Below, one piece after another: positions 1 through 9,633 of a stretch of DNA of 45,305 nt (its first letter is position 1; the number at the start of each line of letters is the position of its first letter). Source of the stretch: an uncultured bacterium. GTDB lineage: Bacteria; Bacillota; Clostridia; Lachnospirales; Lachnospiraceae. The translations under genes were made by a program, and so were the position numbers. Under the pieces are notes generated by a model, which was not told where the DNA came from, searched no databases, and worked only from the letters and a program-made list of their open reading frames with translations. Location: contig CANRVD010000018.1 in NCBI GenBank assembly GCA_947643145.1, positions 1 through 45,305 on the forward strand, given 5' to 3'.

Positions 1-50
1 GTGCAAATTGACGAAGTATATACAAAAATTTACCTTTTGACCCTAACATC
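1..50 (-). repeat. Trailing repeat, copy 1 (partial)
   Basis: Read on the minus strand this contains GTCAAAAGGTAAATTT followed by CTTCGTCAATTTGCAC. Related sequence recurs at about 7398-7449 and 44889-44933. The other two copies sit directly downstream of a minus-strand terminator hairpin. Here a weaker hairpin lies at about 72-110 (GGCTGACAT against ATGTCacAGCC). No gene of this window reads into it. Function unknown. Confidence 0.5.
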
Positions 51-126
51 ATACAAATATTTCCATTAAAAGCGGCTGACATATTATTTAAAATGTCACA
101 GCCATACAAACAGGAGGAACAGGAAA

Positions 127-2121
127 ATGAAAAGCATTCGAACCAAAATAACCTTGTGTCTCATCCTAACCGTTTTGATAGCTTTGGTCGCATCTGGAAT
201 TTCCAGTATTATTCCTAATTACAACAGCACTATCTCCAATGTAGAATATATGATGAGTGAGACTGCTGTTTTGGCGTCAGAACGTGTAGAACAGGAACTG
301 ATGGCCTATAAGAACGCCGTCATGGATACAGGCTGCATTCCACAGTTATCCAGTCCGAAAGTATCGCTGGATAAGAAACGTACTATTGTAGAGGAACGCG
401 TAAAAATGCATAACTTCCAGCGTGGCAATATCATCGGCATGGATGGAATCAGTATTTTTGACGGAAAAGATTATTCTGACCGTGAATATGTACAGCAAGC
501 TATGAAGGGCAATGTTTATGTATCAGAACCGTTAATCAGTAAAATTACCAGTGAACTGTCTATAATGGTTGCCGCTCCTCTTTATAAAGATGGAGTTTAT
601 GGCTCTTCCATTGTTGGCGTCGTATATTTTGTTCCGCATGAAACCTTTTTAAATGATATCGTATCTTCCATTCAAGTCGGAGAAAATAGCAGAGCTTATA
701 TGATTAATAAATCCGGTGATACCATTGCCGATATTACCCTTGATACGGTTACGGTTCAAAATATTGAGTCTGAGGCAGAAAAGGATGAATCGCTACAGGA
801 ACTTGCGACAATCCATACTGCCATGCGCGAAGGGAAAAACGGATTTGGAAGCTATACCGACGGAGAAAACAAAATGTTCACGGCATATGCTCCTGTAAAC
901 GATACAGATGGCTGGAGTATTGCTGTTACTGCACCACAGCTTAATTATCTGGCTTCCACAAGAGATGCTATGGTTATTAACATTGCAGTAATTGTCATTG
1001 CCATACTAATTTCCAGCATTATTGCCCTGATTTTAGCCAACAGCATCAGCAAACCAATGAAAGCCTGTGCACAACGTATGGATTTACTTGTAAAAGGTGA
1101 TTTGGAAACACCAATGCCAAAGATAATCAGCAAAGATGAAACCGGGATGCTTGCAAGGTCTACGGCTGCTTTGGTTGAAGGTCTGAGTACTGTCATTAAT
1201 GACATCAGCCATCTAATGAATGAACTGGCAAACCAGAACCTGAATGTCCATACCCAGCATGAAGATGTATATGTTGGAAGCTTCCAAGATATCCTGCTCT
1301 CCATGCGCCATATGAAAACAGAGTTAAGCAATATCATAATGAAAGTTAACCGTTCTGCTGAGCAGGTGTCTTCAGCCAGCACTCAGTTATCTGTAAGTGC
1401 CCAGTCTCTCAGTCAGGGAACGACAGAACAGGCCAGCTCCGTACAGGAACTGGCGGCACGAATCAACGTAATTTCCGGTCAGGTCAAAAATACTGCTGGA
1501 GAAGCTATGGATGTCCGCAGCCAGACTCACCAAACCGGTGAAGAAATTTCTCTATGCAATCAGAAAATGCAGAACCTAATAGATGCTATGGATAAAATTC
1601 AGAACAGCTCTCAGGAAATCGAAAAAATCCTAAAAACAATAGATGATATTGCATTCCAAACAAATATACTGGCCCTGAATGCAGCAGTTGAAGCCGCCAG
1701 AGCAGGCGATGCAGGCAAAAGCTTTGCTGTTGTCGCAGAAGAAGTACGCAATCTGGCCAGCAAGTCTGCGGAGGCTGCTCAAAATACTTCTGTATTGATT
1801 GAGCATTCCACAGATGCAGTACATACTGGTACAGAAATCGCCGCAACTACAGCAAATATCCTGTCAGAAGTTGTAAGCAGTATCCAGACTGTAGTTCATT
1901 CTATTGATAATATCGCCACAGTATCTAATGAACAGTCCGATGCTGTTTTGCAGATTACCGAAGGAATTAACCAGATATCAGTCGTTGTACAAAACAACAG
2001 TGCAACAGCACAGGAAGGCGCTGTCGCCAGCGAACAGCTCTCTTCTGAAGCAAAAGATTTGAAGCAACTGGTAAATCAGTTTAAGGTCGCTTCTTCTAAG
2101 GAGCAATTTCCTGTTCCATAG
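127..2121 (+). CDS. Methyl-accepting chemotaxis protein with extracellular Cache-type sensor
   Basis: This 664-residue membrane chemoreceptor should relay ligand binding to CheA/CheW and flagellar switching. A membrane anchor lies at about residues 8-30. It is followed by an extracellular region of about 250 residues that looks like a dCache sensor (contains a DREYVQQAM motif), a second membrane span at about 282-306, a HAMP segment to about 360, and a cytoplasmic signalling domain. The conserved signalling hairpin is present ([17 protein letters not shown], then [12 protein letters not shown]). Start: a GGAGG site lies nine bases before the ATG. It is a single-gene unit closed by a strong terminator. 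The ligand cannot be read from the sequence. Confidence 0.95.
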   Translation: MKSIRTKITLCLILTVLIALVASGISSIIPNYNSTISNVEYMMSETAVLASERVEQELMAYKNAVMDTGCIPQLSSPKVSLDKKRTIVEERVKMHNFQRGNIIGMDGISIFDGKDYSDREYVQQAMKGNVYVSEPLISKITSELSIMVAAPLYKDGVYGSSIVGVVYFVPHETFLNDIVSSIQVGENSRAYMINKSGDTIADITLDTVTVQNIESEAEKDESLQELATIHTAMREGKNGFGSYTDGENKMFTAYAPVNDTDGWSIAVTAPQLNYLASTRDAMVINIAVIVIAILISSIIALILANSISKPMKACAQRMDLLVKGDLETPMPKIISKDETGMLARSTAALVEGLSTVINDISHLMNELANQNLNVHTQHEDVYVGSFQDILLSMRHMKTELSNIIMKVNRSAEQVSSASTQLSVSAQSLSQGTTEQASSVQELAARINVISGQVKNTAGEAMDVRSQTHQTGEEISLCNQKMQNLIDAMDKIQNSSQEIEKILKTIDDIAFQTNILALNAAVEAARAGDAGKSFAVVAEEVRNLASKSAEAAQNTSVLIEHSTDAVHTGTEIAATTANILSEVVSSIQTVVHSIDNIATVSNEQSDAVLQITEGINQISVVVQNNSATAQEGAVASEQLSSEAKDLKQLVNQFKVASSKEQFPVP

Positions 2122-2174
2122 AGAAACGTTCTGCGTTCCTTTACCACTACATTTTGAACCGTTTCCTATACAGT

Positions 2175-2220
2175 AAAAAATATCTCCGTCATTTCATCAT
2201 CAAATGACGGAGATATTTTT
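2175..2220. terminator. Bidirectional intrinsic terminator
   Basis: A perfect stem of about 19 bp (ATATCTCCGTCATTT paired with AAATGACGGAGATAT, loop CATCATC) is flanked by A and T runs on both sides. It lies between the chemoreceptor (plus) and the MATE gene (minus), so it can end both converging transcripts. Confidence 0.93.
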
Positions 2221-2277
2221 GTGAAATACGGACATAACCAAATTTCACAAAAAGTCCCTTCTCCAAAATTTCATTCT

Positions 2278-3597
2278 TCAATACTTTGATTTATAATAAA
2301 TAAACCCGGCAATATCTGCCAGAAACCATCCAATTGGTACTGCCCACCAGATACCAACAACACCGATTGCCGGAACTGCCGAAAGAACATAAGCTAATAG
2401 TACCCGTGTTCCAAGTGAAATAACAGTAAGAACTACTGACATTCCCGGTTTTCCCAGTGCCCGGTAAAGCCCGTACAATAAAAACAGGCAACCGATTCCA
2501 CAATAAAATGCACCTTCAATCCGCAAATACCGGACTCCTTCTGCTATAATATCTGTTTCACCTGCATTGATAAACAAAAGCATTAGCGAACGGGCAAACA
2601 CCCATACAATTACCGAAACAATAATACCAAAAATCAATACTGCCATAACAGCACCCCGAAAACCGATACGTATACGTTCCTCCTTTTTTGCTCCATAATT
2701 CTGGGCAATGAAAGTAGAAAAAGCATTTCCAAAATCCTGCACCGGCATATAGGCAAATGCATCTATTTTAACCGCAGCAGCAAAGGCCGCCATAACTGTA
2801 GCACCAAAACTGTTGACCACACCCTGCACTAATAAAATACCCAGATTCATAACAGACTGCTGAACACAGGTCAGTACAGAAAATCCAGCAATTTCCCTCA
2901 TGCAACTCCACTGGATATGGCACTCCTGCCTTTTAATTTTCAAATATGGCATACATTTCCATGAATATACAGCAATACCAACTCCCGAAATATATTGTGC
3001 AATCACAGTTGCTGCCGCCGCACCCACTACACCTCGTTTCAAAACGACCACAAACCACAAATCAAGCACAATATTTAATACAGCAGAAACTGACAGAAAT
3101 ACCAGCGGTACAACCGAGTTTCCCACTGCCCGAAGCAGCGAGGCAAAATAATTATAAAGAAATGTAGCAAATATTCCACAAAAAATAACAGCAAGATAAC
3201 TACGCATTTCTTCCCATACTTCCTCTGGTACTTTTAAAAATATCCGAATCTGATTCAGCAAAACAAACGCAAAAATATTGAGAAAAATTGTCAGAACAAA
3301 AATCAGAACAAAGGAAGCGCAGACACCTTCTTTCAATCTCTTCTCGTTCCCCTCTCCGTAACGGATAGAAATAAATGTTCCACTTCCCATACATAATCCC
3401 AAAAGAATTGATGTCAGAAAAGTCATAAGTGTGAATGAGGAACCCACTGCTGCCAATGCACCAGGGCCAAGAAATCTGCCAACAATCAGCGTATCGGCTA
3501 TGTTATAGCACTGCTGTAACAGATTCCCCAATATCATTGGAAAAGCAAACCACAGCATGGATTTCATAGTTGGGCCTTGTGTCATATCTACGTTCAT
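2278..3597 (-). CDS. MATE family multidrug/toxin exporter
   Basis: A 439-residue polytopic membrane protein with about 12 hydrophobic segments. Its N-terminus is typical of bacterial NorM/DinF-type MATE antiporters (PMILGNLLQQCYNIADTLIV, then VGRFLG). Family members use a Na+ or H+ gradient to expel organic cations or other toxic molecules. The start lies 7 bases after the stop of the NUDIX gene, whose final AGGTGA provides the ribosome site, so the two are translated as an operon. It is the last gene of the helicase-NUDIX-MATE unit and faces the bidirectional terminator. The substrate is unknown. A second, different MATE gene lies at 42465-43793. Confidence 0.93.
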   Translation of the reverse strand: MNVDMTQGPTMKSMLWFAFPMILGNLLQQCYNIADTLIVGRFLGPGALAAVGSSFTLMTFLTSILLGLCMGSGTFISIRYGEGNEKRLKEGVCASFVLIFVLTIFLNIFAFVLLNQIRIFLKVPEEVWEEMRSYLAVIFCGIFATFLYNYFASLLRAVGNSVVPLVFLSVSAVLNIVLDLWFVVVLKRGVVGAAAATVIAQYISGVGIAVYSWKCMPYLKIKRQECHIQWSCMREIAGFSVLTCVQQSVMNLGILLVQGVVNSFGATVMAAFAAAVKIDAFAYMPVQDFGNAFSTFIAQNYGAKKEERIRIGFRGAVMAVLIFGIIVSVIVWVFARSLMLLFINAGETDIIAEGVRYLRIEGAFYCGIGCLFLLYGLYRALGKPGMSVVLTVISLGTRVLLAYVLSAVPAIGVVGIWWAVPIGWFLADIAGFIYYKSKY

Positions 3598-3604
3598 AGT
3601 GACA

Positions 3605-4003
3605 TCACCTTTCTCCTCCCAAATCCTCTTTTATCTTTTCTATAAGTTTCAAATCCGCTGGTAACCATTCCACACTATCCAATTCATTTCTAGAAAGCCA
3701 TTTTGCAGCCTTATGTTCTTTCAAAATCAAATTGCCAGATATAATTTCTGCCCAAAAGCATTCCATAGATAAATGAAAATTGGGATAATCATATTCAATG
3801 CACATTATTTTTTCTCCCACATCAATTTTGGTATCAAGTTCTTCCCATATTTCCCGAATTAACGCATTCTCTGGTGTTTCACCCTCTTCAATTTTCCCTC
3901 CTGGAAATTCCCAGCCATCTTTAAACTCTCCATAACCACGCTGTGTTGCAAAAATCAGATTTCCATTTCGTATAATTGCTGCAACTACTCTTACTGTTTT
4001 CAT
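3605..4003 (-). CDS. NUDIX (deoxy)nucleoside triphosphate pyrophosphohydrolase, MutT-like
   Basis: A 132-residue NUDIX hydrolase. The NUDIX box is clear: GKIEEGE, seven residues, then REIWEEL, with Asp where Gly is usual after the box. The FPGG motif precedes it. Enzymes of this type hydrolyse oxidised or non-canonical (d)NTPs to monophosphates. The start chosen is the ATG at 4003 (MKTVRVVAAI) because GGAGG lies five bases upstream. A longer reading from 4042 would overlap the helicase gene and has no comparable site. It lies 31 bases after the helicase stop and is co-transcribed with it. The pairing suggests joint work on nucleic acids or nucleotide pools, which is inference. Confidence 0.9.
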   Translation of the reverse strand: MKTVRVVAAIIRNGNLIFATQRGYGEFKDGWEFPGGKIEEGETPENALIREIWEELDTKIDVGEKIMCIEYDYPNFHLSMECFWAEIISGNLILKEHKAAKWLSRNELDSVEWLPADLKLIEKIKEDLGGER

Positions 4004-4034
4004 TTTTCCTCCATCTCTACAATATGAACAATAG

Positions 4035-7028
4035 TTAACCAATAATATATTGATAAATATCCTCTCTCACCGGAGTATCTAAAAACCATTCAATTTCAAC
4101 TGCCGTTTTTATTGTATTTGCCATACAGAATTCTTCTGCTCTTCCAGACGCGTTCATCCGTCCAAGATAATAAAATTCTCTTGAAATTTTATCATCCTTA
4201 TTTTTACGAACAAACAGATGCACATCAATTTCTCTTTCCTTGGCATGAAGGAAATTTTGAACATCTTCTGACTCTATTGTCCTTCCTGATTTTGAAATAG
4301 CAATCAATGTGTTTGCATTTACAAAATGGTCTTCATACTTTGTGGTATCGCTAATATCATCTGATTTATCATAATTTATAAAAACCGGAAATGTCCTTGT
4401 CTTTTTATCGTATTTGTAACCACCAATATTTAAAGGGACTTCATTGTTCTCCCAATTTAGAAGACGACAAACGTCTTCATACGTATATTTCTGATAAAGA
4501 ACAAAATTAGTATCCTGATACCGCCTGCTAAAATTCTTTTTATATCTTGAAATACCAAACTCAATCAGTTCCTGAACAATATCATAAAAATCCTGATTTT
4601 TTAACATCTCGCCAAATTGGTGAGAAATCCCATACTCTTTCCCTTCCTTCTCAATAAATATACAAGAATCATACGTCCTCTTACCCAAGCCAGAAGGAAA
4701 TTCATTCGTCATAACATTCACAATATTTTTCCATGTATATTTATCCATAGATATTTTATAATTTTCCTGAAGCGTTTTTTCCAAACTCCCCATAATACCA
4801 TGCCGATAGACCATGAGCCGCTTCAGCATTTCAAGTTCGTGAATTCGTTTACCAGAAGATAATTTTTTAGAAATAAACTCCACCATCTTTTCTTCTTCCA
4901 CTGATAAACGAATTTTGTATTCCTTCTCATATTTCTTAAGGAACTTATAATATGAACCAAGACTACTATTATCAAAAATGCGACATACATCCATTTCCCC
5001 ATACTCATCAAAATCCTTTAGATTTGGAACTCTTCCCAGCTTATATTTTAAATTTATGTAATTCTCTTTAATCAATTTAATATCGCTAAAATTCGCTGCA
5101 TCAATCGCCGCAAAAATTTGTTTGCGGCTAATTTCGTCAAAATGTATTGTGGATGTTCCTGGAATCACGCGATCCCCTTCCATCAGATAACGGCGAAGAT
5201 TATCTTTATTATAACTACGGTCACCAGAAAGGGCAATTGGAATCAAAAAGTTATTCTTATAATTACCTATAAAATCTAAAATAACAACAAATTCCTTATC
5301 CTCTGACTTTCTAAGCCCACGTCCCAATTGTTGAACAAATACAATAGCAGACTGTGTAGGTCGTAGCATAATAACCTGATTTATTTCTGAAATATCCACA
5401 CCTTCTGAGAAAATATCAACAGTAATAATATAGTCCAAATAATCTGATTCTTCCAATTTATCCTTTGGAACATCCATAACTAACCTGTCAATAACCTTTT
5501 CCCTTTGCACTTCGTTATCCTCTCCTGTAAGTACCTCCGTTCGTAATCCCCGCTCATTAAATTTCCAAGACAATTTCTTTGCCTCTTCCTTTCGGCTACA
5601 AAAAATCAAACCTTTGACTCGCTTTCCGCTATACCCATAGTATTTTGCCTGCTCTATCACATAACCTACCCTTGCATCACTTACCAAATGATTAAAACTA
5701 CGAAGCCCATCTACACAATCCGTATCACCAATTACTTTTCCATCAACGCTTAAATCTGTTATTCCAAAATAGTGAAACGGACAAAGTAAATCTTCTTCCA
5801 ATGCCTGCTGCAAACGAATTTCATATGCAATATTATGATGAAATATATCATAAACATCAAAACGATTGGTTTCAGGACTAGCCGTCATTCCAAGCCAAAA
5901 ATCCGGTTTGAAATAAGTCATAATTTTTCGATAGCTCTCCGCACCAGAATGATGTGCCTCATCGACACAGATTACAGAAAATGCCTCTGGAGTAAACTCA
6001 TTTAAAATATTATCCTTACTCATCATCTGCATTGTTGCAAATATCATATCCGATTCTTTTACTTTATGCATATCTTTAGATGTATTTCCAGAAAGAAGCG
6101 CATATTTATAATCTGAACCATCATCACGTCTACTGCCAAATACTCTTTGGTAACTAACAAACGCCTGTTTTGCAATCTGTTCTCTATGCACAAGAAATAG
6201 CAATTTCTTTGGATGCATTTCCCGCAACGCAAAAGCTGAAGCATATGTTTTCCCAGTACCTGTTGCAGATATCAAAAGTGCTCGTTTTTCTTTCTTCTCA
6301 ATCAATCTCATAACATTTTTTACAAACGCAGACTGCATCGTATTTGGCTGTAATTTATACTGCTCCAAAGAAACAGGTATTGTTTCCTTAGCAATCTTTT
6401 TCTGCTTTCTAATCAATTCATACCTAACACGATAATCTTCAATAAAATCATTATAATTCATGCTATGACAATCATTCCATAACTCGTTAAATTGACGCAG
6501 AATATCACTAACTACTTCTCCATCTTCATATCCAATAAGTTTTGTATTCCATTCTCGATTTACTTTCAAAGCACTTGCTGTCATATTAGAACTTCCAACA
6601 ATAATCCGATACATCTCTTTTTTTCTAAAAATATATCCCTTAGTATGAAAGCCATCCTTATCTTTATTAGTACAAAACATCTTCAATTCAATATTCTTCA
6701 GTGAATGTAGCCGTTCCAAAGCATCCGGGTCACTAAACGCAAGATAATCTGTTGTAAGAATTTTACCCTTTATATCTTTTTGCTCTAATTCTTTTAATAT
6801 CTGTAATAACGGAGTAAGCCCACCCAATGTAATAAATGCAACACTGATAAAGAACTCCTCACAATTCATAAGTTCCTGCTCAATTGACGATATTACTCTT
6901 TTTCCCTGTTTGTAATCATTCGATATAAACTCTGGACGGTACGCCAGATTAGAATGAAAACTCTGATTAATAAATGCTGTTTCCAACCCTCTCCGCAATT
7001 CACAAATATGTTCCATAAAAATCCCCAT
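4035..7028 (-). CDS. PLD-like nuclease / DEAH-box helicase / DUF3427 fusion protein
   Basis: A 997-residue three-part protein. Residues ~40-185 form a phospholipase-D-like domain with a catalytic H128-x-K130 and GSSN at 145-148. A superfamily 2 helicase follows, with Walker A SATGTGKT at 254-261, a VDEAHHSG motif near 356, and the motif VI region QQLGRGLRKSEDKEF. The last ~400 residues resemble DUF3427, seen in restriction-like or repair-like helicases. The protein probably binds and cuts nucleic acid while moving along it; the substrate is unknown. Start: the ATG at 7028 has AAGGAAAG just upstream, but the ATG at 7016 (MEHICELRRG) with GGGG upstream is also possible. It heads an operon with NUDIX and MATE genes. 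A role in phage defence or DNA repair is plausible but unproven. Confidence 0.9.
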   Translation of the reverse strand: MGIFMEHICELRRGLETAFINQSFHSNLAYRPEFISNDYKQGKRVISSIEQELMNCEEFFISVAFITLGGLTPLLQILKELEQKDIKGKILTTDYLAFSDPDALERLHSLKNIELKMFCTNKDKDGFHTKGYIFRKKEMYRIIVGSSNMTASALKVNREWNTKLIGYEDGEVVSDILRQFNELWNDCHSMNYNDFIEDYRVRYELIRKQKKIAKETIPVSLEQYKLQPNTMQSAFVKNVMRLIEKKEKRALLISATGTGKTYASAFALREMHPKKLLFLVHREQIAKQAFVSYQRVFGSRRDDGSDYKYALLSGNTSKDMHKVKESDMIFATMQMMSKDNILNEFTPEAFSVICVDEAHHSGAESYRKIMTYFKPDFWLGMTASPETNRFDVYDIFHHNIAYEIRLQQALEEDLLCPFHYFGITDLSVDGKVIGDTDCVDGLRSFNHLVSDARVGYVIEQAKYYGYSGKRVKGLIFCSRKEEAKKLSWKFNERGLRTEVLTGEDNEVQREKVIDRLVMDVPKDKLEESDYLDYIITVDIFSEGVDISEINQVIMLRPTQSAIVFVQQLGRGLRKSEDKEFVVILDFIGNYKNNFLIPIALSGDRSYNKDNLRRYLMEGDRVIPGTSTIHFDEISRKQIFAAIDAANFSDIKLIKENYINLKYKLGRVPNLKDFDEYGEMDVCRIFDNSSLGSYYKFLKKYEKEYKIRLSVEEEKMVEFISKKLSSGKRIHELEMLKRLMVYRHGIMGSLEKTLQENYKISMDKYTWKNIVNVMTNEFPSGLGKRTYDSCIFIEKEGKEYGISHQFGEMLKNQDFYDIVQELIEFGISRYKKNFSRRYQDTNFVLYQKYTYEDVCRLLNWENNEVPLNIGGYKYDKKTRTFPVFINYDKSDDISDTTKYEDHFVNANTLIAISKSGRTIESEDVQNFLHAKEREIDVHLFVRKNKDDKISREFYYLGRMNASGRAEEFCMANTIKTAVEIEWFLDTPVREDIYQYIIG

Positions 7029-7054
7029 TCTTTCCTTAATTCTCCGCCCCTGCC

Positions 7055-7080
7055 CTGCAATGCGAACTTCGTTCGCTGTG
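7055..7080 (-). repeat. 5'-leader hairpin repeat (GAAC-loop-GTTC, TTGCAG), copy 1
   Basis: On the minus strand GCGAAC-GAA-GTTCGC is followed by attGCAG, about 27 bases before the helicase start. Related hairpins occur at 15486-15521 (before mtlA) and 39204-39238 (before the second leader-bearing protein). The loop side AAGTTC and the trailing GCAG are kept, while the lower stem pairs change together. A second hairpin (GTGAGAAAA with TTTTCTCAC, 7078-7100) adjoins it. Confidence 0.6.
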
Positions 7081-7206
7081 AGAAAAATTTATTTTCTCAC
7101 GAACCATCTGTTACTTCTGATTACTATATCTTTCATTATATAGCAATTTCAGATTAATGTCGAGAAACCTTTTTTAAACATGAGGGAAAGGTTCATTATT
7201 TCTTAT

Positions 7207-7413
7207 ACTTCGTCCATTTGCACAAAAGAAAAAGATAACTAAGAAAGCAGAATAATAATTTTTATCTCAGGACTGTTCGAAGCCGTTGGTGCTTAAACAG
7301 CGTTGTTTGCTGTTTTATGCACCATTACGTGCTGAGTCAAGCGAAAGCGTGTCCTGAATGAAAATTATTATTCCGCTTTCTGCATTATTGTATCATTGTG
7401 CAAATTAACGAAG
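7207..7413. repeat. Inverted flanks around structured repeat, in a 500-bp gene-free stretch
   Basis: The gap 7029-7528 holds no gene. ACTTCGTCCATTTGCAC (7207-7223) is repeated inverted as GTGCAAATTAACGAAG (7398-7413). The pair encloses the structured element at 7243-7380, so the whole looks like a small nested inserted unit. No open reading frame is present and no target duplication was recognised. Confidence 0.55.
7243..7380 (-). ncRNA. Candidate structured RNA element, copy A
   Basis: A ~138-bp element closed by a terminal stem of about 20 bp (GAAAGC, purine, GAATAATAATTTT against its complement, with one G-T pair). An inner stem pairs TCAGGAC with GTCCTGA. A central hairpin has AAACAGC and GCTGTTT flanked by GGTGC and GCACC. 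The core matches copy B (26912-27046) closely, but the terminal stem is a different sequence that still pairs. Orientation is the same in both copies. The minus strand is the likely RNA because the element lies after the soluble chemotaxis gene. It resembles no RNA family that I can name. Confidence 0.6.
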
Positions 7414-7449
7414 CTGATATGTAAATTTATCTTTTGACACCTTAATCCT
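7398..7449 (-). repeat. Trailing repeat, copy 2
   Basis: Read on the minus strand, TAGGATTAAGGTGTCAAAAG then ATAAATTTA follows the terminator of the soluble chemotaxis gene and ends in AGCTTCGTTAATTTGCAC. The first part recurs almost unchanged at 44889-44933, again just after a terminator. Confidence 0.6.
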
Positions 7450-7454
7450 ATTAG

Positions 7455-7487
7455 TTAAAAAAGCGCACCGACATTGCCGGTGCGCTT
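7455..7487 (-). terminator. Intrinsic terminator of the FIST/chemotaxis pair
   Basis: On the minus strand AAGCGCACCG pairs with CGGTGCGCTT around a seven-base loop and is followed by a run of T. It lies 42 bases after the stop of the soluble chemotaxis transducer. Confidence 0.9.
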
Positions 7488-7528
7488 GCATACTGCATTT
7501 CGATAGCTTCCTATCCCATACAAATACT

Positions 7529-8452
7529 TTATTTGGCATTATAATCTTTAATGACAGGCGGAATTTGAGACATCATATTGTCAATATCCTCATACATAGC
7601 ACTTTTGGTTGTCCCCATTTTACTTGCACAATTGATATGCTGCATTACTTTCTCATACTGTATTTTCATTTGCCCAAAGAAACCACTTAGTCTCTGGAGC
7701 TTAGCCTTTGACTCATGAATAACCTGAGATATCTCCGTTTGCACGGATTCTGCACCTTCCGCAGCCTGTGTAATATTATTAAACATTTCATATGTCTCAT
7801 CTACTTTTGACAAACTCTGTCCCAACGCCTGATGAGAAGTATGAATGCTGGCACTGAGCTTATCCGTCCCCTGCTCCACATTATCAATACTGGCATCTAC
7901 CATAGCGGCAAGATTTTTAATTTCTTCCGACAAACTTTTTACTTCTCCCGCCACTGTTGCAAAACCCTTGCCATGTTCTCCTGCCCTTGCAGCTTCTATG
8001 GAAGCATTGAGTGAAAGTATATTCGTCTGGTCTGCAATGGATACAATTTTATCCATGCATTTCTTAATCTCATTTAAAGACAACTGAAAGGTCTCAAAAG
8101 TACTCTGCATTTCATCAAAATAATTTTCCACTAAAAGTGAACTGTTTTTCAGCGCTTCCACTTCATCCTGTGCCTGAACCACAGACTGGGAAATATTATC
8201 TTTTACAGATGCAAACTGTCCAGATACCGCACTAATATTAGAAAAAGTATCTTCGAAATCCTGTAAAGACACTCTCAAATTTTCTGAATCCTTCAACACA
8301 TTGCTAAAAGAGCTGCTTACCATGTTTAATTCATGCAAAGATGCTACTTCACTTTGAACAAGCGTGTTACGGTATTCATTAAGACTCTCTATTACGTATA
8401 ATACCGGGTACAGGCTTTTTGCTTCTTGCTGGGATTTTTTCCCTAATTTCAT
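7529..8452 (-). CDS. Soluble methyl-accepting chemotaxis-type transducer
   Basis: A 307-residue cytoplasmic protein with no membrane span. It is mostly coiled coil and carries the chemoreceptor signalling hairpin ([17 protein letters not shown], then [15 protein letters not shown]) in the middle. The start at 8452 ([10 protein letters not shown]) is chosen because GGGAGG lies eight bases upstream. An earlier in-frame start at 8482 would overlap the FIST gene. The transducer lacks its own sensor domain and directly follows a FIST-domain gene. The FIST protein may therefore supply the sensing function, with this one docking on the CheA/CheW array; that link is inference. The transcript ends at the hairpin at 7455-7487. 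Confidence 0.9.
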   Translation of the reverse strand: MKLGKKSQQEAKSLYPVLYVIESLNEYRNTLVQSEVASLHELNMVSSSFSNVLKDSENLRVSLQDFEDTFSNISAVSGQFASVKDNISQSVVQAQDEVEALKNSSLLVENYFDEMQSTFETFQLSLNEIKKCMDKIVSIADQTNILSLNASIEAARAGEHGKGFATVAGEVKSLSEEIKNLAAMVDASIDNVEQGTDKLSASIHTSHQALGQSLSKVDETYEMFNNITQAAEGAESVQTEISQVIHESKAKLQRLSGFFGQMKIQYEKVMQHINCASKMGTTKSAMYEDIDNMMSQIPPVIKDYNAK

Positions 8453-8465
8453 CTTCTTTCCTCCC

Positions 8466-9572
8466 TTACTCAAAAACAACACAAGTCATAGACTGATTAA
8501 CAAAACGATTATTATAATGCTCTCCATACCCAACCAACCCGGCATGACTACCTAAGACACTCATTTCCTGCAGATACTCTTCCATATAATTATTGTCATT
8601 AAAAAGCATATACCGAAACAGACAGTTTACAGAAAACACAGCAGAAACTCTTGGAAAATCTCTTTGGATTGTCCTGATGGTATTTTTGACAATTTCTTTA
8701 TAATCTCCCAACTCCAGCATAATAAGTACATCCGAATCATTTACCTGACGAAAACAGGTTAATGCATTCCCACTGACTTCTTTAATGGAAATAATACAGG
8801 TATCATCTCCATTAACTTTTCCAAAAGGATTTTTAAAGGTCTGTGTTTGTATTTCATTCTCTGTTATATGAAGAATATCCTGATAGACCTGTTTTGAAGG
8901 CATTCCGTTTAATTTTCCTAATTTATAATCCGCTTTATCCGTTCCTGAGGCAACAAAACGATACTTCCCCATCTGATGATAAATATTTTCTTTATATGCT
9001 TTTATCCTGCCATGGTTATTTTTAATTAGTGCATATGCTACTCCATCGTGATAAACTTTACCATTGGCTGACACCCTTCCTCCATCACCAGTCCCACCAA
9101 TCAGCGAAATATTATTATGTTTTAATACACTGTAAATCGTAGTTAGTGCACAGGCATCATTTCCAGAACAAAAATCAATGCACACTGTATTCTCATCGGA
9201 ACTATTAATTTTATGTACATCCTGCCTCAAACGTTCAATATATTTCACCGGCATGACAGATACCTCTTCTAACACATTCGCAGTCGCACTGACACCATCA
9301 AAAAAAGCAACAACACCCACACCTTTTTCCACTACCTTTGTATCATAACTCATCCCAATGCAACCAATACTGGGAACATGAGGATATAGCGCTTCTAACT
9401 TTTTTACATGTGCTTCAAATTGCTCATCATTAGATAGAAGCATAATCAATTGAGGGTCTCGCAGCCCTTGGACTGCCTCCTGCAGATTTCCACTCTGACT
9501 CATACCAAAAAACTGTCTCAAAACATTTTCCTCTCTTCCTTTAAAATATACTCGCATTTTATCAAGTAGCAT
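8466..9572 (-). CDS. FIST domain sensory protein
   Basis: A 368-residue protein resembling FIST_N plus FIST_C, a predicted small-ligand (possibly amino acid) sensor domain often linked to chemotaxis or GGDEF/kinase proteins. Supporting features are the glycine motif [10 protein letters not shown] in the middle and the C-terminal GYGEHYNN. There is no signal peptide or membrane span, so it is cytoplasmic. It lies 13 bases upstream of the soluble chemotaxis transducer, which suggests a two-protein sensing unit. The start is uncertain. TTGACT-18-TATAAT overlaps the first ATG at 9572. If that promoter is used, the second ATG at 9557 ([10 protein letters not shown]) would be the start, with almost no leader. 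Confidence 0.88.
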   Translation of the reverse strand: MLLDKMRVYFKGREENVLRQFFGMSQSGNLQEAVQGLRDPQLIMLLSNDEQFEAHVKKLEALYPHVPSIGCIGMSYDTKVVEKGVGVVAFFDGVSATANVLEEVSVMPVKYIERLRQDVHKINSSDENTVCIDFCSGNDACALTTIYSVLKHNNISLIGGTGDGGRVSANGKVYHDGVAYALIKNNHGRIKAYKENIYHQMGKYRFVASGTDKADYKLGKLNGMPSKQVYQDILHITENEIQTQTFKNPFGKVNGDDTCIISIKEVSGNALTCFRQVNDSDVLIMLELGDYKEIVKNTIRTIQRDFPRVSAVFSVNCLFRYMLFNDNNYMEEYLQEMSVLGSHAGLVGYGEHYNNRFVNQSMTCVVFE

Positions 9573-9633
9573 TATACTTCATGTCAACGCAATAAGTCAA
9601 TGATAACTCTTTAATCCTACAGAACATAACATG

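Noticed and set aside
945-1846. Long antisense open frames inside the first chemoreceptor gene
   Set aside because: They are reverse-frame shadows of a repetitive coiled-coil coding sequence, with no family match or ribosome site.
7243-7380. Hammerhead-like ribozyme suspected from CTGA and GAAA motifs in the structured element
   Set aside because: The conserved core order and the flanking stems of a hammerhead do not fit, and copy B lacks the GAAA.
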